From Stereum hirsutum FP-91666 SS1 (Eukaryota; Basidiomycota; Agaricomycetes; Russulales; Stereaceae), in assembly GCF_000264905.1 (NCBI RefSeq), contig NW_006763143.1, positions 279,711-343,710 of the forward strand: a stretch of 64,000 nucleotides of DNA, read 5' to 3'. A program made the position numbers and the translations under genes. Shown here piece by piece: positions 50,352-62,416 of the stretch (positions are counted from its first letter, which is position 1; each line of letters starts with the position of its first letter). The notes beneath the pieces are model-generated. The model was not told where the DNA came from. It saw nothing but the letters and a program-made list of their open reading frames with translations, and did no database searches.

Positions 50352-53320
50352 TTACGGACGAATACTGATAGTAACTTCGATGGCTAACCTATTCCCAGGC
50401 TTCAAAACCGAATGGTTTTCGTCAGGAAAGACGACCAAACGGGCAGGTATGCCACGCCTGTAGAGAATGAGAGCGATTCATATGTGCATGCCATGTTAGC
50501 GTGTGCTCATCTAGTGGAGAAGGCAGACAAAATACAAACTGCTTGAGTGCGTGAAACGCCCCTATACCGTCGGTGAGAGGCAGACGGAAATCGTGCACAC
50601 CGTGTATATTCAATTGCGGAATGTGCCACTTCTGGACGAAGTTCCTCGGGTTGAATTTTTCCGCGATCTCGTTAGCCCCTTCCTCCCAAGGATGGCCGCC
50701 ATATTCATGCTTATACTATGCGAATCCAATGTCGTTCATCAGCCAGAATGGGGAACATCCAGATGAAGGAAAGAGAATGTGGTTTACGAAGAAGTCTTCA
50801 TCGGTGGTGTATGCATCGTAATGAGTATCGAACACGCCGTCGTGGCATGCGACCGCTTTGAAGTTGAAGCCGTATTCCGGGTGACCTTGTATCCAACTTG
50901 GGATTGAAGAAATCAACAGAGAAACGGAAAGCTCCATCAGCAATCTTGGAGGATTTAAGTGTTTGAAAAGGGTAGCAACAGATCACATACTTGATAGCGT
51001 AACCTCCCCAGCTGCCGCCCATCGCGACGGTCCTGTCTGTGTCTATCTCAGAGTATCTTCCTAGGATGTGGTCCCATCCTTTTTTGAGGTCGACAAAGGG
51101 CTTCCCGCCCCAGTCTTTGTTTATTGCGTCGGTAAAGTCTACACATACAATAAACAATATACAGTCAGCGAGATGTAACTGCCTTAAGGTATCTACTGTA
51201 GAGCGTATCGTACCTTGACCGAAAGATGTAGAACCAGCTATGAGAGTGGTCCGTAACGTTATTGTATCTGGGACACTCGTCGAACAGCGGTTGCGAGAGG
51301 TGCGTACTGAAGTTGATGATGACGACAAAGTATCCCTGATGCGCAAGCACCACGGGACACCATCTCGTTGACCATACATCGCCGAAAACGTCTTGAGGTC
51401 CTGTCATACATAACGATATATTTCTTTGGTTAGATAGGTTTTTCTAAGCGCCTTGTCAAACATATACAGCCCACTTACCACCGTGGATCATCATGATCGC
51501 GGGCCACTTCTTATTCTCCCCTTCCACCCAGCCGGAAGGTTTGAGCAGCCACCCCTGAACCGTTTTACCCTCTGCTCCCTCGAAGGTAAAGTACTCGGGA
51601 GAAATTATTGCCTTGGACGACAAGGATTGTTCGTTGAAACGAGTGACTTTCGCGACCGTCACTATTGACAATGCCTCAGCCACAGTATCGTCATCGAAAG
51701 AGTTCGTTAGTTCAGTCTCGAAGGCTCCAAGGCCGCTCAGCATGTGCACATCGTTCGGGGACGTGAGCGACATCAAAGTAAACAATAGACGGCCTCCGAG
51801 AAGGACTTGAAGACCGCTGGCTGTGCCATTGTGGGTGAGTGCCACTGGAACGTTGTATCGCTCAGGGAAATTTGGGTGGGTAGTAGACATGGCCGGCGTC
51901 GGGGGAAGAGGAAGAGCGAAGATTTTAGTGCGGGCTTCATCGGGCACGAGGAGGTATAACACGGTATCGTCTTCGGAGAACTACCATCCGATCAGAATGA
52001 GCGAAGAAGACCGCGAGGAAAGTGTATGTCGTCTACTCACCACGACGGCACTGGGCGAACGATCCCAAGGTCTGGTGAGGGTAAAACGCACGTCATTGGC
52101 AAAGTCGTATATCACGATGTTCGCACTGATTTTGAGGCAGACAAATTAGTCAGTATAACTCACAGTGCACACGTCCTCACCTCTGAAGCTTACCTATCCG
52201 CGTAGTATCCGTCTTTATCCATCTCCAACCACGCAACTTTGCCTCCCGTGTGGCTAAACACAGGGCAGAACGTTGTGCCCTGGACGCCGGAGGTAAGCTT
52301 CAGTGTTACGCCTGTGAGGACATTGACCGTATAGATCTGGGTAGCCGACTATGAGCCATCGTGTCATGTATCAGACTAAACTCAGACTCACGTTCTGCCT
52401 AGTATGTGAGGGCTCTGGTACCTCGGAATCCTTGGTCGTGTAGACGACCTGATGGTCAGACACATCGAAGTCCTCAATTCCACCGAAGGGCTCGACTGGG
52501 CAATGCTGTGATGGAGCATCAGCGCCAGTGAGCAGCGTGGAAGAGAACGAGACGCGTACATTGCCGGTACCAGCTAATAAATTCCTGAACTCTCCGTCGA
52601 GGCGCCATTCACGGCCGACGGCGTCAGCGTCGAACTTGACAGCAAAAAGAGATGACCGTTTGGGCCCAGTCCAATTATCCCACTGCCTCTCAAACCCGTC
52701 GTCGTATACAAGTGCCGAATTACCCCTCTTATCCCATGCCTCATCGTTCTCGTGCACTTTTGTGAGATCTCCATCGGCATGGACATAGTCCGAGAAGATC
52801 AATATCTTAGCCTTTTTCGAGTACCGAAAATTGGCAGTGGAGTCGGTAGGAAATGAGCCAACGAAAACAGGACGCTGAAGTGAGAGCTCAGAGTCTGCTT
52901 TTACTTCGATCGCTACAGCATAGAGACAAGATCGGCTGCGTCCGTCATTTTCCTCGACTTTGACATGCCCGACAGTCCTGCTATCGAGCCAAAAAGCCGT
53001 GCCGCCCTCCAGAGATTGAGGGGATGCTGCCGATGTCGTATTCAGAGACTTTATGTAGATCCGACGGTCGGTCCTATTTGGAGGACGATGCCATTAGTAA
53101 CTGGTTTGGCTATGGTGATCTACGAGAGTATGACTTACTTTTCTTCTTCAAAGGAGTGTTTAGAGACGGGAACAAGAACAAGGTCACCCTTGTCATTCGC
53201 AGTACCAGTCCCAACACGAGCTAGCTCCAGCATGTCTTTTGGCGAGAGTGACTCGTGGCCCTCCTTGAGCCTGAAGTCGGGGTTCTGAGGAGCAACACTT
53301 TGAGCAGAAGTAGAAGACAT
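50352..53320 (-). CDS. S9-family prolyl oligopeptidase (dipeptidyl peptidase 5 / acylaminoacyl peptidase type)
   Basis: A serine peptidase of clan SC family S9, with an N-terminal beta-propeller and a C-terminal alpha/beta hydrolase domain. The start at 53320 (MSSTSAQSVAPQNPDFRLKE) shows no signal peptide, unlike secreted DPP5, so a cytosolic enzyme is likely. The oxyanion region MMIHGG lies near 51490. The nucleophile motif MGGSWGGYA is at about 50995-51022, the acid in HGVHDFRLP near 50590, and the histidine in VVFPDENHS near 50410, reached by an intron joining LKQ to RGIPARLVVFP. The full triad is therefore present. The last residues, PGNRLAIEVTISIRP, diverge from the usual PGNSLKWH-type ending, so the final exon may differ from my model. 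About eight introns. Confidence 0.88.
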
Positions 53321-53684
53321 GTCGAAAACGAGATGAAAGCGGAGAATAAAGAAAAAAAAGCATTAGCAGTTGATCAGATCTTAAGTATGCCACTGAGGAA
53401 GGAAAAGATGATTCATCCGGAGCCGTGCAAGTTTAACAAGTTGACTCCCCGGCCGGATCCGCTACGACCCAGAGATCGTTCACGCGGTCACATTCTGACA
53501 CCACCAGCCACACACGTATCCGACGGCTCAAAAATGGCCCATTGGACCTGTGAATTCTTCTGAGTCCCCACCCGTTCTATCTTGGATCCATCGTATACAG
53601 ACAGCAAACGACCAAGGCAGGAAAAATGAACCAGTCCGCCCACCGAGCACGTCTTGACACAAATACAAGTTTTCATGAAAGCGA
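53321..53684. other. short intergenic region
   Basis: Promoter of the peptidase (-) and 3' UTR of the importin (-). Nothing was recognised. Confidence 0.5.
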
Positions 53685-56600
53685 TCACTGCTGTCTTCCC
53701 TCCTGAATGACCCTCTGGACGACGACCATCTCCTCCTTGTTCAGCTGACTGACAAAGTTCTCGAACTGGCCTGGGTTGCGCGTTGCACATTCATGAATAA
53801 AGGACACGAGATGCGTCTATGCGAAAGCATTTTATGAGCACCAAGGGAGAGAGAGATACAAGACGAGATAGACGAACCTTCAGGTCAATCTGTGCAATAG
53901 GGTCGCTCCTCAAATCCTCGTCCTCATCAGGCCCAATAGCCTCATCGTTATCGAACGATACGCCGCCTGCACCGGTGTTGATCACCTCAGACAGGTACTG
54001 GAACTCCTCAGGCGTGAAACCTTGGATCTTGCCGCCCTTGGTGGATCCGTCTTCTTCCCAGTCATCGTCCTGACCACCAGAAATTAGTAAATACAAGGTC
54101 GTCTCGAACAGAATAAGCTTACGCCATCGTCAGAGTCAACAGATGCACCATCTGGTGCCGCCATACTTGCGGCCTCGCCATTGGTCTGGAGATCGTGTAG
54201 GAGTAACTTGAGAGCTTTGACCGGGAAGGGTATCGACGTAAACTCGTGTGGCGCTAAATGATAGGATCCAGAGTGCATGGTTAGCGGAAGTTTCGACTTT
54301 GCAGCAGGCAAGAAGGAATTGAGGAAACAAACCAATCTTCGTCTTTGATCGCGTCATGATCACTTGAAGCACACGGATGTCGTTTATCAGAGAGGGATCT
54401 CAGAATGGTATGGAAACAGAGAAAAACAGTCCGAGAAATTGACTCACCGTTCCGTGTCTCCTCCTTCACGATGATATCACCCTTCACGTTCATCAGTAGG
54501 TTTTGCCTCCGCTCTCCCTCCGTCAACGCTGCCGTGAACAACTGACACAGTCCCAAGTTTGAGATCCTTGTGGGCCAGAAACCCTGGAACGTCTCCGCAT
54601 TCTCGCACCACGTATTCAACAGCACAGCGATGCCGGACTGATTCGAGTCCAGCGTGATAGACTCGACGAGGTCAAGAACGACATCCCTTTGGTTGTAGAT
54701 GAGAAATGCGAATGGAATGATCAGGCTCTGCAGGAACGAGGCCGTCTTCGCTGTCCTCATCCTCGCAAGCATCGCCTGCAGCAACTCTGGCAATACTGGC
54801 AACACTGCTTCTCCTGCCCTCCTCAGCAACTGAATGATGAGGTTGCCGAGGACCAAGCCTCCCGATTCGTCATCATTCTGCAATAACTTCGCAACGACGG
54901 ATAGCGTATTTGCGAGGCCGGTTTGACCACGTGAATCGGTCCACTGCACGAGCTGGTTGACGTCTTTGCGAACGACGAGCGTCAGGAGCGAAACACCGTT
55001 CTGGGTGTCATATGATCATCAGTTAAAACGTGCAAGGCGCTCTGGTGGTCACTAACCTGCAAAACATCTCTGTCCTCCGCCGTATTCAGACAGTTGAATA
55101 GACCTTCGGCCACAGTCCCGAAGAAACCATCCCCCAATCCTTCTTGCGCACCCTCGACCAAGCTACCGACCAACTCAATAGCAGAGGATGCGACCCACGA
55201 CTCTTCCTTAGTAGATGATCGGATTGCAGAACTGAGCTTGGGCAGCGATTGTGAGACCACCGTGGAGTAGACACCAGATGTGGGAGACGACGCCAGGGTG
55301 GCGAAGATGTCGGTGAGCATAGAGAGGAATATTGGGTCTGCGACATCGATGTCCGTTAGTACTCGAACTCGCGAATCCGCAATGGCAATATATACATACC
55401 TTTGATGTTCTTCATCCAGACTTCGAGGAGAGCAAGGACGAGGTCGTTGGCAAGTTCGGGCGTCACCCACTTGCTTTGGTCGACTTCTACGACGACCGAA
55501 AGGGTCTCCAGGACTAAGGATAGAGTGTCTTCCGTAGCCTGCAGAAGGAAAGGTCCGATGTCCCGCGCGATGCGTGGTACGACAGGCAAGACAGCGGCGT
55601 CATCGATGCCCTGACAGAAGCTGTCATTCGTCAAAAGTCAGCATTCAACCGGACCACCCAAGATCGATGCAGACGTACTTATGGATAGCCTTGATGGCGG
55701 AGATTTTGAAGGGAATACCTGTGTCTGCAGATTCAACAACTTGGACAGCAGCGTCGAGGTACTGGCCCGCGATGTGGGCAGGCAGCAATTTAGCAAAACG
55801 GCTGGCGAAGACCAAGCATCTTCCTTGGAGGAACGGACATTCTACATACGTCAAGCAATCCATGTTATATACTTCGGTTTTGAACGAGGCTCATCAAACG
55901 ACTCACCAGACAGCGTCAACAGAGATGGAATGACCTCTGCCAGTAAGTACTCAAGATCAAGAGGTTTGGGACGCTCGCTGGCTTCCTCATCGTCGATGCA
56001 ATCCTGGACAGGCTCGGCTTGAGAACCGATGACAGCCAGGCCGGCCTCTAATGGCCTCCACCTGAAGATCGCACAGAACCATTAGTTTCGCGAGTGACCG
56101 ATACCAGGACGAAGACATACCAGTCTGGGTTACCAGCTTCGCGTGCTTGCCGCGACTCGGCAACGATATCGCGTATGGTCGACTGAAGCGCCTGGACAGT
56201 CGGTACTGGAGCACGGTCAAGAAGTGACTACAAATAATCGTCAGTGCGCGTGCGCGAGATGCGTAGGGGTCCACATACCAGGAATAGATCGAATACGGCG
56301 ACGCGTACACTGTACGCTTGCGTCTCGTCTTCCTCCTGCGCCACAAATAAGTTTGCGTCCTCTGCCCACTCCTCCTCGTTATCCCTCGTCATTTGTGCCC
56401 ATCGTACCAACATCGTCACCAACGGCGCCAGGTTATTGCCTCCGGCTTGATTCTGATCTGTCTCGAACCACGACTTGGCTTTACCGCCGCGAGCTACGCT
56501 GGATACGAAGTCGATGAGCGCTGCCATTAGGCGGGTGAGCTCCTGAGGCTCGTCTTCAAGTGTCTGTGGCCTGAAACCAGAGGAGTGAAGGTAGTTCGCG

Positions 56601-57864
56601 GTAAATGTGGGGAGCAGAGTCTGTAGGTGGCTCAAAGAGGCTGAAAGATAGGCAGGCAAGTAGGGGGTGAGAGGTCGAAGGAAAGAAGTATGGATCATGC
56701 TCAAGGTCTACGGGATCCTATCAATAAAACTTATAAAGCATATTGCTAGGAGGGTCCAACTCACTCGGTAGACTTCCACGCGAATCGCGAGAGCATCCCA
56801 GTTCTCCGTGGCTACATCTTGAGCCGGGTCTAGTTCAAGAAGGACCTTGAAGGCGTCTAACCACGCGGGAAGGACAGAGGCAGAGGCTTCTTTTACGGCC
56901 TGTGGATGCTGGTCTTTAACCATGTATAGAGCCTCGACGCATTGGCTGAAGACCGCGATGGTACGTGAGCGAGTCAGTGGCGTGTGTTGCTAAGAATAAT
57001 AGTGTATTCAGATCTGGCTCGTTTGTACGTGAGCGGCTCAAGATACACTGACGCACCTCATGATCTCCTAGGATCGAAAGCAATACCGGCAGAAGGTCTC
57101 GGAGAACTGGCAAAATTTGGTCCTCCGTCAAGTCTTGCTTGATGAATTCCGTGAAAACTTGCATCGCGCCGTGTACGGCGTAGGTAGAGCCAGAAGAGAG
57201 AAGGCCGATGAGGCCAGATAGAAGATCAGGGTATTCGTCTGGCCAGTCACAGTTGGCAATTCGGGATAATGTGTGCGCCTAAAGTGTGTCAAAATTGTCA
57301 AAAGACAGATGGAATAATGAAATGCTTTGAACATACGCAAAGGGTCCTGATCTTGCGATCAGGGTCTGAAAGTCCCTGGAATACAACTTGACGGATTTGA
57401 GCTTTGATCTACCCTCGCCGCATATAAGCATCAGTCACGCTTCAGGAAAGAAAGACTCCTGTACATACCTCATTTGGTGGAGCATCTCCTCTGAACTGCT
57501 GGAAAAACGGCGACCAGTGCTCTTGCACGTATTTCCTCAGAACCACGTTTGCGGAGTGCTGGTCCAAAGAAATACGATCAAGACACGCCTTCCATGCTAT
57601 AAACCCATGATCGAGCTTATCTGACGCGTAGACATAGGGACATCTTGCGCTAATATAAGATGTGCGAGCGAGAGAGCAGATCCTATGTGATGACGACGCG
57701 TCGCAAACCCAGTCAGACGCGCCTTTGACCGTGATGAAAATTGATTTCTACCCACCGGGATTTTTGAGAGTTTCGGCTAGTTTAAGCTCGGCTGATATAC
57801 GGGCATTGGGTTCTGGATTGAGGGTTGAAGACAGAGCTTCAGCAATCTCGGAGGCGGAGGCCAT
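53685..57864 (-). CDS. KAP114: importin-9 / Kap114-like karyopherin
   Basis: A beta-karyopherin that carries cargo such as histones and TBP into the nucleus in yeast. The start at 57864 (MASASEIAEALSSTLNPEPN) leads into ARISAELKLAETLKNP, the importin-beta N-terminal domain that binds Ran. A long array of HEAT-like helices follows, e.g. FLSMLTDIFATLASSPTSG, LVLGNLIIQLLRRAGEAVLP and FLQSLIIPFAFLIYNQRDVV. Near the C-terminus comes an acidic loop DNDEAIGPDEDED, then QIDLK, TRNPGQFENFVSQLNKEEM and the end VIQEGRQQ (stop 53685-53687). The final QIDLK to LN.EE block is typical of the Kap114/importin-9 group. More than a dozen introns; internal junctions were not all resolved. The gene lies head-to-tail with the peptidase gene. 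Confidence 0.9.
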
Positions 57865-58103
57865 GTTCGTCAAAGATCAAAAAGGAAAACGGAGGGTATG
57901 GCTGCAAGACTGGAAAGACGCGCTTCGGCGCGTCCGTGACACCATGACGGGTCTTGTCATATTGACTTGATCTGTGACTACCTAGCACCAACTGTCACGA
58001 TCGCGACTTGACCGCGAAACGCGAACTTCACGGTACTAGGGAACGATAAATATCCCTTCACTTTCTTCTGGTTTAGTTCGCATCGAGCCAGACAGGCCGT
58101 ATT

Positions 58104-61100
58104 ATGGCATCCATCCATGCTCAACGAGCTAAGAGATGGCATACGAGTCCTTTCATGGCCGAATGGCTCTCCAATGCCGTTGATTACATCCGCACCCCTG
58201 CCGGATTGCGAGAGTACGAAATATGGTACGTTCTCGCTAGGTATCTTCATGTCTACCGGTTACCGAAAATAGTCAGGTTGGTGTAGGAGTTCGGTCCTGT
58301 GTTGGCAGCGAAAATGGCAGCGTACCCCCGGCAGCCTGCCAGCAGGAGGAAACCCTGGCTCAAGGACAGAGAACTCATATTCAACGAGGCTGCCGTGAGT
58401 TTGTAAGATAGAGATATCCTTCCGTTCCACTGATTTTCATTCCCCCTTCGCTATAGGTGGAACTGGGTGAGTGCTATGGCCAACTTTTTCATCCATTTCA
58501 GCTGAACTCGGCTTTTTGAGGCGTGGACATGGACGCCTTGAAGAGCTACCACCGATTCACAGGGGTGAAGATGATCGGCACTCCCCCTCGAACACTTCCC
58601 AGCATCAAGTCATCACTTAGCTTTCGATACGTCGGTACTTTGAACTGACTTCACTCGTTGATACAGGCGACGTCGTGGCGAAAGCTCCATTGATTGGCTC
58701 ACTGTAAGGTATTCTCATCTCGAGTTTGGTTGCATGTGCTCATCTGTTCACCCCTATGTCAATCAAATTATAGCGTCGACACGGCTAGTCCTTTTGAACT
58801 CTGATTGTCAACCTAATTCTGACTCTTTCCCGACATTCTGCAGAGGCGGATACCTCTGGTCACAAATCCCCTCCTCTCAACCTTGCATGGCTTCGATCAA
58901 TTGCCATATCTGAATACGTGAGCTCGAAGCTCAAGCACACTGGCCCACATTTTGATCCCTGTTCGAGATAGGATAAGACCAAGGATACACTTGAAGCATG
59001 GCGAAGTGAACCCAAAATGCTATTCGCCCGCATCGAGCGCCGAGCGCAAAGCACAATTTCGCACGACTGGGTTTACAAGCTCGATCCACAGAAGTTTCAA
59101 GCTGTTCAGATGGATTATGCCTTCAAGTCAAGTATGATGAAAATGTCGGCGAGTAGACATTCCCTCTTGCCCGTACTACCCTACAAGGAGATGTTCATCA
59201 TCGTATAGATTGCATACATGGCGTGGTCAGAAACGACTCGTTTATTCGAAGACATCGCTCGGATGGGTATCACGACTGCGTCGTCCCTCGAGAGGGCGTA
59301 CAAAAAGGATTTCAAACTCATGTGGCGCCTTGTAGGCTGTACCTCCCGGGTGTACGAGTTACTTTGTACGTGCCCATTACCCTGATTTTTGGTGTTCAGA
59401 CTTGACTCGAAATATATTAATGATGCAATCCTCTTTCCTCCAGCTCAGATGAGGGTTGTATTTATAGACAGCTTGACCTGGTGCGAAGCATTTCGGCCGT
59501 TGTTCAATCGCTACCGTGTAAGATTACATCTATTCTGAGACATTCCATCGAAATCGGCTACTAATAACTTACGCAGAAACCGGAACCAGACAGCCAGAGC
59601 GTCATTCAGGTGAAGGAACGGTATAGGTATGCGTCAGCGTCAGCACAACTGAGTGACATTGAGAGAGTGGTCGTCGCACATCATGAAAAACCCGACATAC
59701 TGTGCTTTTGCCGAGACATCGGGAAAGTAATGGTGAGTGCAGCATAATATCATCGTCCTACATTCTTTGGTCTGACACGACAACTACCTAGTCCGAAGAC
59801 CCAACAGAACTCAATAAGTTCTCGGCGGAATTCTTTGACGAGTTGGGCGATATATCGATAGGTACATCGTCTCATGCCTTGGTGCTCTTCTTCGATGGCT
59901 AATGCCTACTCTTTGTATTATATCAGTCGAAGAGTTTCTCTATGACTTCATGCATAGCGACTTCGGCGAAGGACTCAAAAGCCATTACCTATCCCTTGCT
60001 TCAGAGCCTCAAGGTCTCGCGTCCCTCCCCGACTTCCTCCCAACCATTCTCCGCATGAACCCAAATCTGATCAAACCCGTCAACTACTGGCAACGCATGT
60101 CAAGCCCTGTCGGCGCTTTTATTCGTGCCGAAACCGATCTTCTACGAGCTGTCATCTACCCAGGCAATATCTACTCACTCACTCAAGCCTACGTGTCCGG
60201 ACCATCTATCTCACCCACTGCCTTCATGGAAATTTTCGAAAAGACCTGGCTTGAGATCGATGCAGCGTTTTATGATGGTGCTTGTCGACTCGACGCGCCT
60301 GGAGCTTCAGGGTCTGTGGCCAAATCCTTTGGCTTTTACTCGCCGAAGGATCCAGAGAGGCCGTCGCTCACCAAGTCCCTCTTCCGCATGTTCGATACTA
60401 TGTTGAGCGCTAGAAACTTGAAGTTGGAAGCGGCGACGACTCCAGCTCCGCCGAGACAAACGTTTAAGGAGACCATTCCCGTAACAAATCCTGGAGAGTC
60501 TACCGCTACCTCGGGACATGCGTATCGCACAGAAGCGGCTAAAGAGGCGGCGCCTAAGAAGAAGAAAAAGAAGACTCGAAAAGCAACTGACAGTGTTTCC
60601 GAGATCAAGGAACCCCAGGTCGTTGTAGAGGAAGTTGTCGAGTCGGATGAGGCAGACCGTTTCGACGCTTTGCCTGATGTGCTCCCCGCTGAATTCAAAC
60701 TCGGAAAGAAAACACTAAATGTAGGTTTCGACGGTCGTCTCTCTTTTTTTTCTTTGCGTGGGGCTAAGTTTTGTCTTGGTACGAAGATTTTCCACAAAGT
60801 CCTCGACCTCGACGAGCACACCAAGGATACGGCCGATGTGGCTGAGAAAAAGGGTCAGGTACGATGGGGCGACTTTGAACGTGTACGTCCTTCCACTGTT
60901 ATTCAAACAGTAGTCGCGCTGAGGCCTGCATCCACCGCTCGGTATAACAGGCCATGAAAAGGTGAGTGAGTCGGAGGATCCTTGTGACCACGCATGCTAA
61001 TCATAGACTATGAAGGGTTGGCTTCGAGGTCTATGAGACCGCGGGGTCGTCAGTGCGGTTTGATCCTCCTGCACGCACGGCCAGGCCCATAACTTTCCAT

Positions 61101-61353
61101 CGTGTAGGTCGCAATTCACTCTCCCGCCTTTCGACTATGAGCTTATCTCTATTTCTTTCAGCCTCACCCAGACTCGACATTGACACCACCGCTGCTGAAA
61201 TGGTGCGTCGATCAAATGTCGATTCTCCTCGTACGGCTGTAGCTAGCGACTGACATGGCCTTTGCTTTCAGGATCGGTGCTCGCCTTCGAAGGTGTTATG
61301 GCTGGACCACAGCGACTTTCCAACGCGAGACGCAACCTGGACCAGATGCGTAA
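58104..61353 (+). CDS. basidiomycete protein with C-terminal HicA-like fold
   Basis: A multi-exon gene of unknown function. The first exons are uncertain: the ATG at 58104 (MASIHAQRAKRWHTSPF...) may splice to RRKPWLKDRELIFNEAAVEL near 58352, or translation may start at 58311. The middle has LFARIERRAQSTISHDWVYK, VVFIDSLTWCEAFRPLFNRY, then the long exon from 59928 with VEEFLYDFMHSDFGEGLKSH and NPNLIKPVNYWQRMSSPVGA. A Lys-rich linker (KKKKKKTRKA) and acidic segment lead into a C-terminal domain of about 75 residues: WGDFERAMKRVGFEVYETAG, SSVRFDPP, RPITFHRPHPDSTL and PPLLKWIGARLRRCYGW. This pattern (helix, G-F/W turn, G-S strand, P-x-H-P loop, C-terminal helix) resembles the HicA / dsRBD-like mRNA-interferase fold. 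The stop is at 61351-61353. Confidence 0.65.
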
Positions 61354-62047
61354 GGGCGCGTTCGGCTGCCATCAACGTTGCAGCGTTGCACCGCCAAAAC
61401 ACGGAGAAGCGCTGCTGCCCCTGAGCTCCCCGACGGCTCACGCGTGCAGCCCACTTTATATGAACGTCGAATTTCTTGGATAACTTTCTTGGGCATCTAT
61501 TGCTTTGTATCTACGCTTCTCTTTTCTTGATTTGTCCGAGCGAGTGGACCCGGTGACTATGCGCTCTCGTATGTGTGAAGCCTTCGTACACTTGAGTATT
61601 GTATATAATGTAATACCATCATTTGCACTGACGATACATATCGAGATGGGTTCGACATAGCACAACATGCTTTGAGATTCAGTAAACCTAATGTCCGCGA
61701 TGGTTCGCTCTCTGTGTGAATGTGAATCGAGACGAGCCTGAGGTATGGAGAGAACTCGGTTGAAGAACGAAGGAGTATAACGATAGGTGATATGGGCATG
61801 AATGTGAGACAAAACAACTGTGGCACGATGATGCGAACAGGACAGAAGTATCGAGATTATTATGTCTTCGGGTTAGAGAGTAGGTCGTATAATCGGAGCG
61901 TGGCAAGTCGTTCAATGTAGGTGTGCTGTCAAGGTGGTCTTGGGTCGGGGTTCACCATAGGCCCTTGTGCGATGCTGGCTCTACAACGTTCAAAAAGGTC
62001 AGACTCAAACCGACCAAGCGAACAGTCATCGAAACCAGAATATGCCC
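61354..62047. other. convergent 3' intergenic region
   Basis: Between the HicA-like gene (+) and the small membrane protein (-). Open frames are short and without domains. Confidence 0.5.
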
Positions 62048-62416
62048 CTAAATAGGCCCACTCGAAGAGATGCGATTGAAGTGAACGAACTCACTTCGTT
62101 TCCCGAGAACATACAGCACCCAAGCACCCGCGAAACACCCTACAGTCGCCAACACCAGCAACACCACCCAAACCGCCATCCTCCGTTCGTATCTTAAGGA
62201 ATGCCGTGAACTCTCGCTCAAGGATGTGGAATGACTGGATTTAATGGAACCCGACCCAGTGCTCGCGCTCTGTCCATGACGGAAAGTGAGAGGGGGAGGG
62301 CGGCTGCGTAGGCTGCGCGAGCCCTTCTCGATGGCTATGGATGGTGACTCCGTATTGGCGGGACTCTTGGAGCGATTTTTCAGGTTGTATGGTGTCGTAG
62401 GAAAGGAAGGACGCAT
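62048..62416 (-). CDS. small single-pass membrane protein, unknown function
   Basis: 122 residues from the ATG at 62416. The N-terminal 70 residues are basic and Ser-rich (MRPSFPTTPYNLKNRSKSPA, EKGSRSLRSRPPPLTFRHGQ). Then comes RYERRMAVWVVLLVLATVGC FAGAWVLYVLG, one clear transmembrane helix of about 23 residues preceded by Arg, so a cytosolic N-terminus is expected by the positive-inside rule. The end is KRSEFVHFNRISSSGPI. A donor-like GTGAGT near 62097 could move the last residues to another exon. The pattern is one I associate with small conserved basidiomycete proteins, but no function is known to me. Confidence 0.62.
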   Translation of the reverse strand: MRPSFPTTPYNLKNRSKSPANTESPSIAIEKGSRSLRSRPPPLTFRHGQSASTGSGSIKSSHSTSLSESSRHSLRYERRMAVWVVLLVLATVGCFAGAWVLYVLGKRSEFVHFNRISSSGPI

